11,872 bases of DNA from Propionibacteriaceae bacterium (lineage in GTDB: Bacteria > Actinomycetota > Actinomycetes > Propionibacteriales > Propionibacteriaceae). Each line of letters opens with the position of its first letter. Positions within the stretch are counted from its first letter, which is position 1. The stretch covers positions 1-11,872 of the forward strand of contig DAIESZ010000031.1 of the NCBI GenBank assembly GCA_027346035.1. The letters are read 5' to 3'. Position numbers and translations under genes: made by a program. Shown piece after piece: positions 11,209 through 11,872 of this stretch. Under the pieces are notes generated by a model. The model was not told where the DNA came from. It saw only the letters and a list, made by a program, of their open reading frames with translations, and searched no databases.

Positions 11209-11872
11209 TCCTCGAGCAGTCCGCGGCGCACGAGCAGCGGTCGGACCTCGGCGTCCCGACCCCGGAACGCCCGGTAGGAGTCCAGCGGCTCGCGGCTGCG
11301 TCCACGACTCAGCAACTCACCGCGGAAGCGTCGGCCGTTCTCGCGGATGAGACCGCCATGCTCCTTGAACCACTCGACGGTGTCGGCGTCGAGGACTTCG
11401 CTCCAGATGTAGGAGTAGTAGGCGCCGTCGTAGCCGCCCCCAAACGTGTGGGCGAAGTAGCAGGTCGAGTACCGGGGCGGGATGACCGGGTTGTCGAGGC
11501 CGACCCGGGCCAGCGCGGCGGCCTCGAACGCGTCGACGTCGTCGACCGGCGTGCCGGCCGCGATCTTGTGCCACTCCTGGTCGAGCAGGGCGGCGGCGAG
11601 GTACTCGGAGGTGGCGAAGCCCTCGTTGAACTGCTCGCTGGCGCGCAACTGCTCCACCACCGGCGCGGGCAGCGGCTCGCCGGTCACGTGATGGCGCGCA
11701 TAGTGGTCGAGCACGTCGGGCCACATGACCCACATCTCGTTGACCTGGCTGGGGAACTCGACGAAGTCCCGTCCTGTGGCGGTGCCCGAGACGCTCGGAT
11801 AGGTCGTGTCACTGTACAGCCCGTGCAGCGCGTGCCCGAACTCATGGAACATCGTCCGCACGTTGTCGAGGG
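11205..11872 (-). CDS. M3-family zinc metallopeptidase (peptidyl-dipeptidase Dcp/oligopeptidase type), C-terminal part
   Basis: The C-terminal 221 residues of a zinc peptidase of family M3, cytoplasmic enzymes that trim short peptides; the N-terminal two thirds lie beyond the right edge. The zinc site HEFGH is visible in RTMFHEFGHALHGL, and the third ligand Glu lies in the block DFVEFPSQVNEMW, about 25 residues later as in the family. Also seen are SEQFNEGFATSEYLAAALLD and FGGGYDGAYYSYIWSEVLDAD, the strongly conserved Gly/Tyr-rich substrate loop of Dcp-like enzymes. The open frame runs to the last base, so no start is present; the internal ATG at 11861 is not a start because conserved sequence (LDNVRT) precedes it. 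Its TGA overlaps the GTG of the nucleosidase gene. Confidence 0.9.
   Translation of the reverse strand, partial: LDNVRTMFHEFGHALHGLYSDTTYPSVSGTATGRDFVEFPSQVNEMWVMWPDVLDHYARHHVTGEPLPAPVVEQLRASEQFNEGFATSEYLAAALLDQEWHKIAAGTPVDDVDAFEAAALARVGLDNPVIPPRYSTCYFAHTFGGGYDGAYYSYIWSEVLDADTVEWFKEHGGLIRENGRRFRGELLSRGRSREPLDSYRAFRGRDAEVRPLLVRRGLLEE

Noticed and set aside
9575..11277. Long plus-strand frames opposite the GNAT and nucleosidase genes
   Set aside because: Both are shadows of genes with complete catalytic motifs; the compositions are biased and no ribosome site or domain supports them.
1..11872. CRISPR array, tRNA, rRNA, insertion sequence, toxin-antitoxin or defence genes
   Set aside because: No regularly spaced repeats, cloverleaf-like segments, transposase motifs or terminal inverted repeats were seen, and every larger stretch is explained by the genes listed.

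Overview
The window is GC-rich DNA, very probably from an actinomycete (Actinomycetota). The evidence is the codon use, frequent GTG starts, many 1-4 base start/stop overlaps, a GNAT protein of the cg3035/Rv0428c type, AMIN-like exported proteins with Ser/Thr/Ala linkers, and an enzyme I N-terminus of the actinobacterial kind. Genus cannot be fixed from this sequence. Gene density is high: no gene-free stretch exceeds 300 bases, and the longest gaps (about 130-165 bases) are promoter regions. I see no rRNA, tRNA, CRISPR array, insertion sequence or phage gene.

Layout. (1) 1-163, minus: N-terminal end of PTS enzyme I (ptsI), cut by the window edge. (2) 294-2702, plus: a tight run of a SatD-like protein with a C-terminal helix-turn-helix, a small membrane protein, an HD-superfamily phosphohydrolase and a LysE/ArgO-type amino acid exporter. 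The first three overlap by 4 bases each. (3) 5374-2707, minus: a polar amino acid ABC importer in the order binding lipoprotein, permease, ATPase. The binding protein carries an in-frame amber codon near its middle, while permease and ATPase look intact. (4) 5539-9480: an envelope-directed region with a membrane-anchored alpha/beta-hydrolase esterase (minus), an SGNH-hydrolase lipoprotein (plus), an AMIN-like lipoprotein (minus), an OsmC-like protein (plus) and a second AMIN-like protein (minus) that is a paralogue of the first but lacks the lipobox cysteine. (5) 11872-9569, minus: an M3-family zinc metallopeptidase (N-terminus outside the window), an MTA/SAH nucleosidase and a cg3035-type GNAT acetyltransferase, all joined by start/stop overlaps.

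How the genes work together. The three-gene SatD block looks like one transcriptional and translational unit. Its SatD domain shows a class III nucleotide-cyclase-like motif order, which makes a small nucleotide-signalling module (cyclase-like domain plus DNA-binding domain, membrane partner, HD hydrolase) the most speculative but most interesting reading of the window. The ABC importer and the LysE exporter meet tail to tail with 4 bases between stop codons. Region 4 gathers exported hydrolases and secreted proteins, consistent with envelope work. Most of the window is otherwise ordinary housekeeping and transport. The firmest anomalies are the amber codon in the binding protein and the duplicated AMIN-like genes around the OsmC gene.
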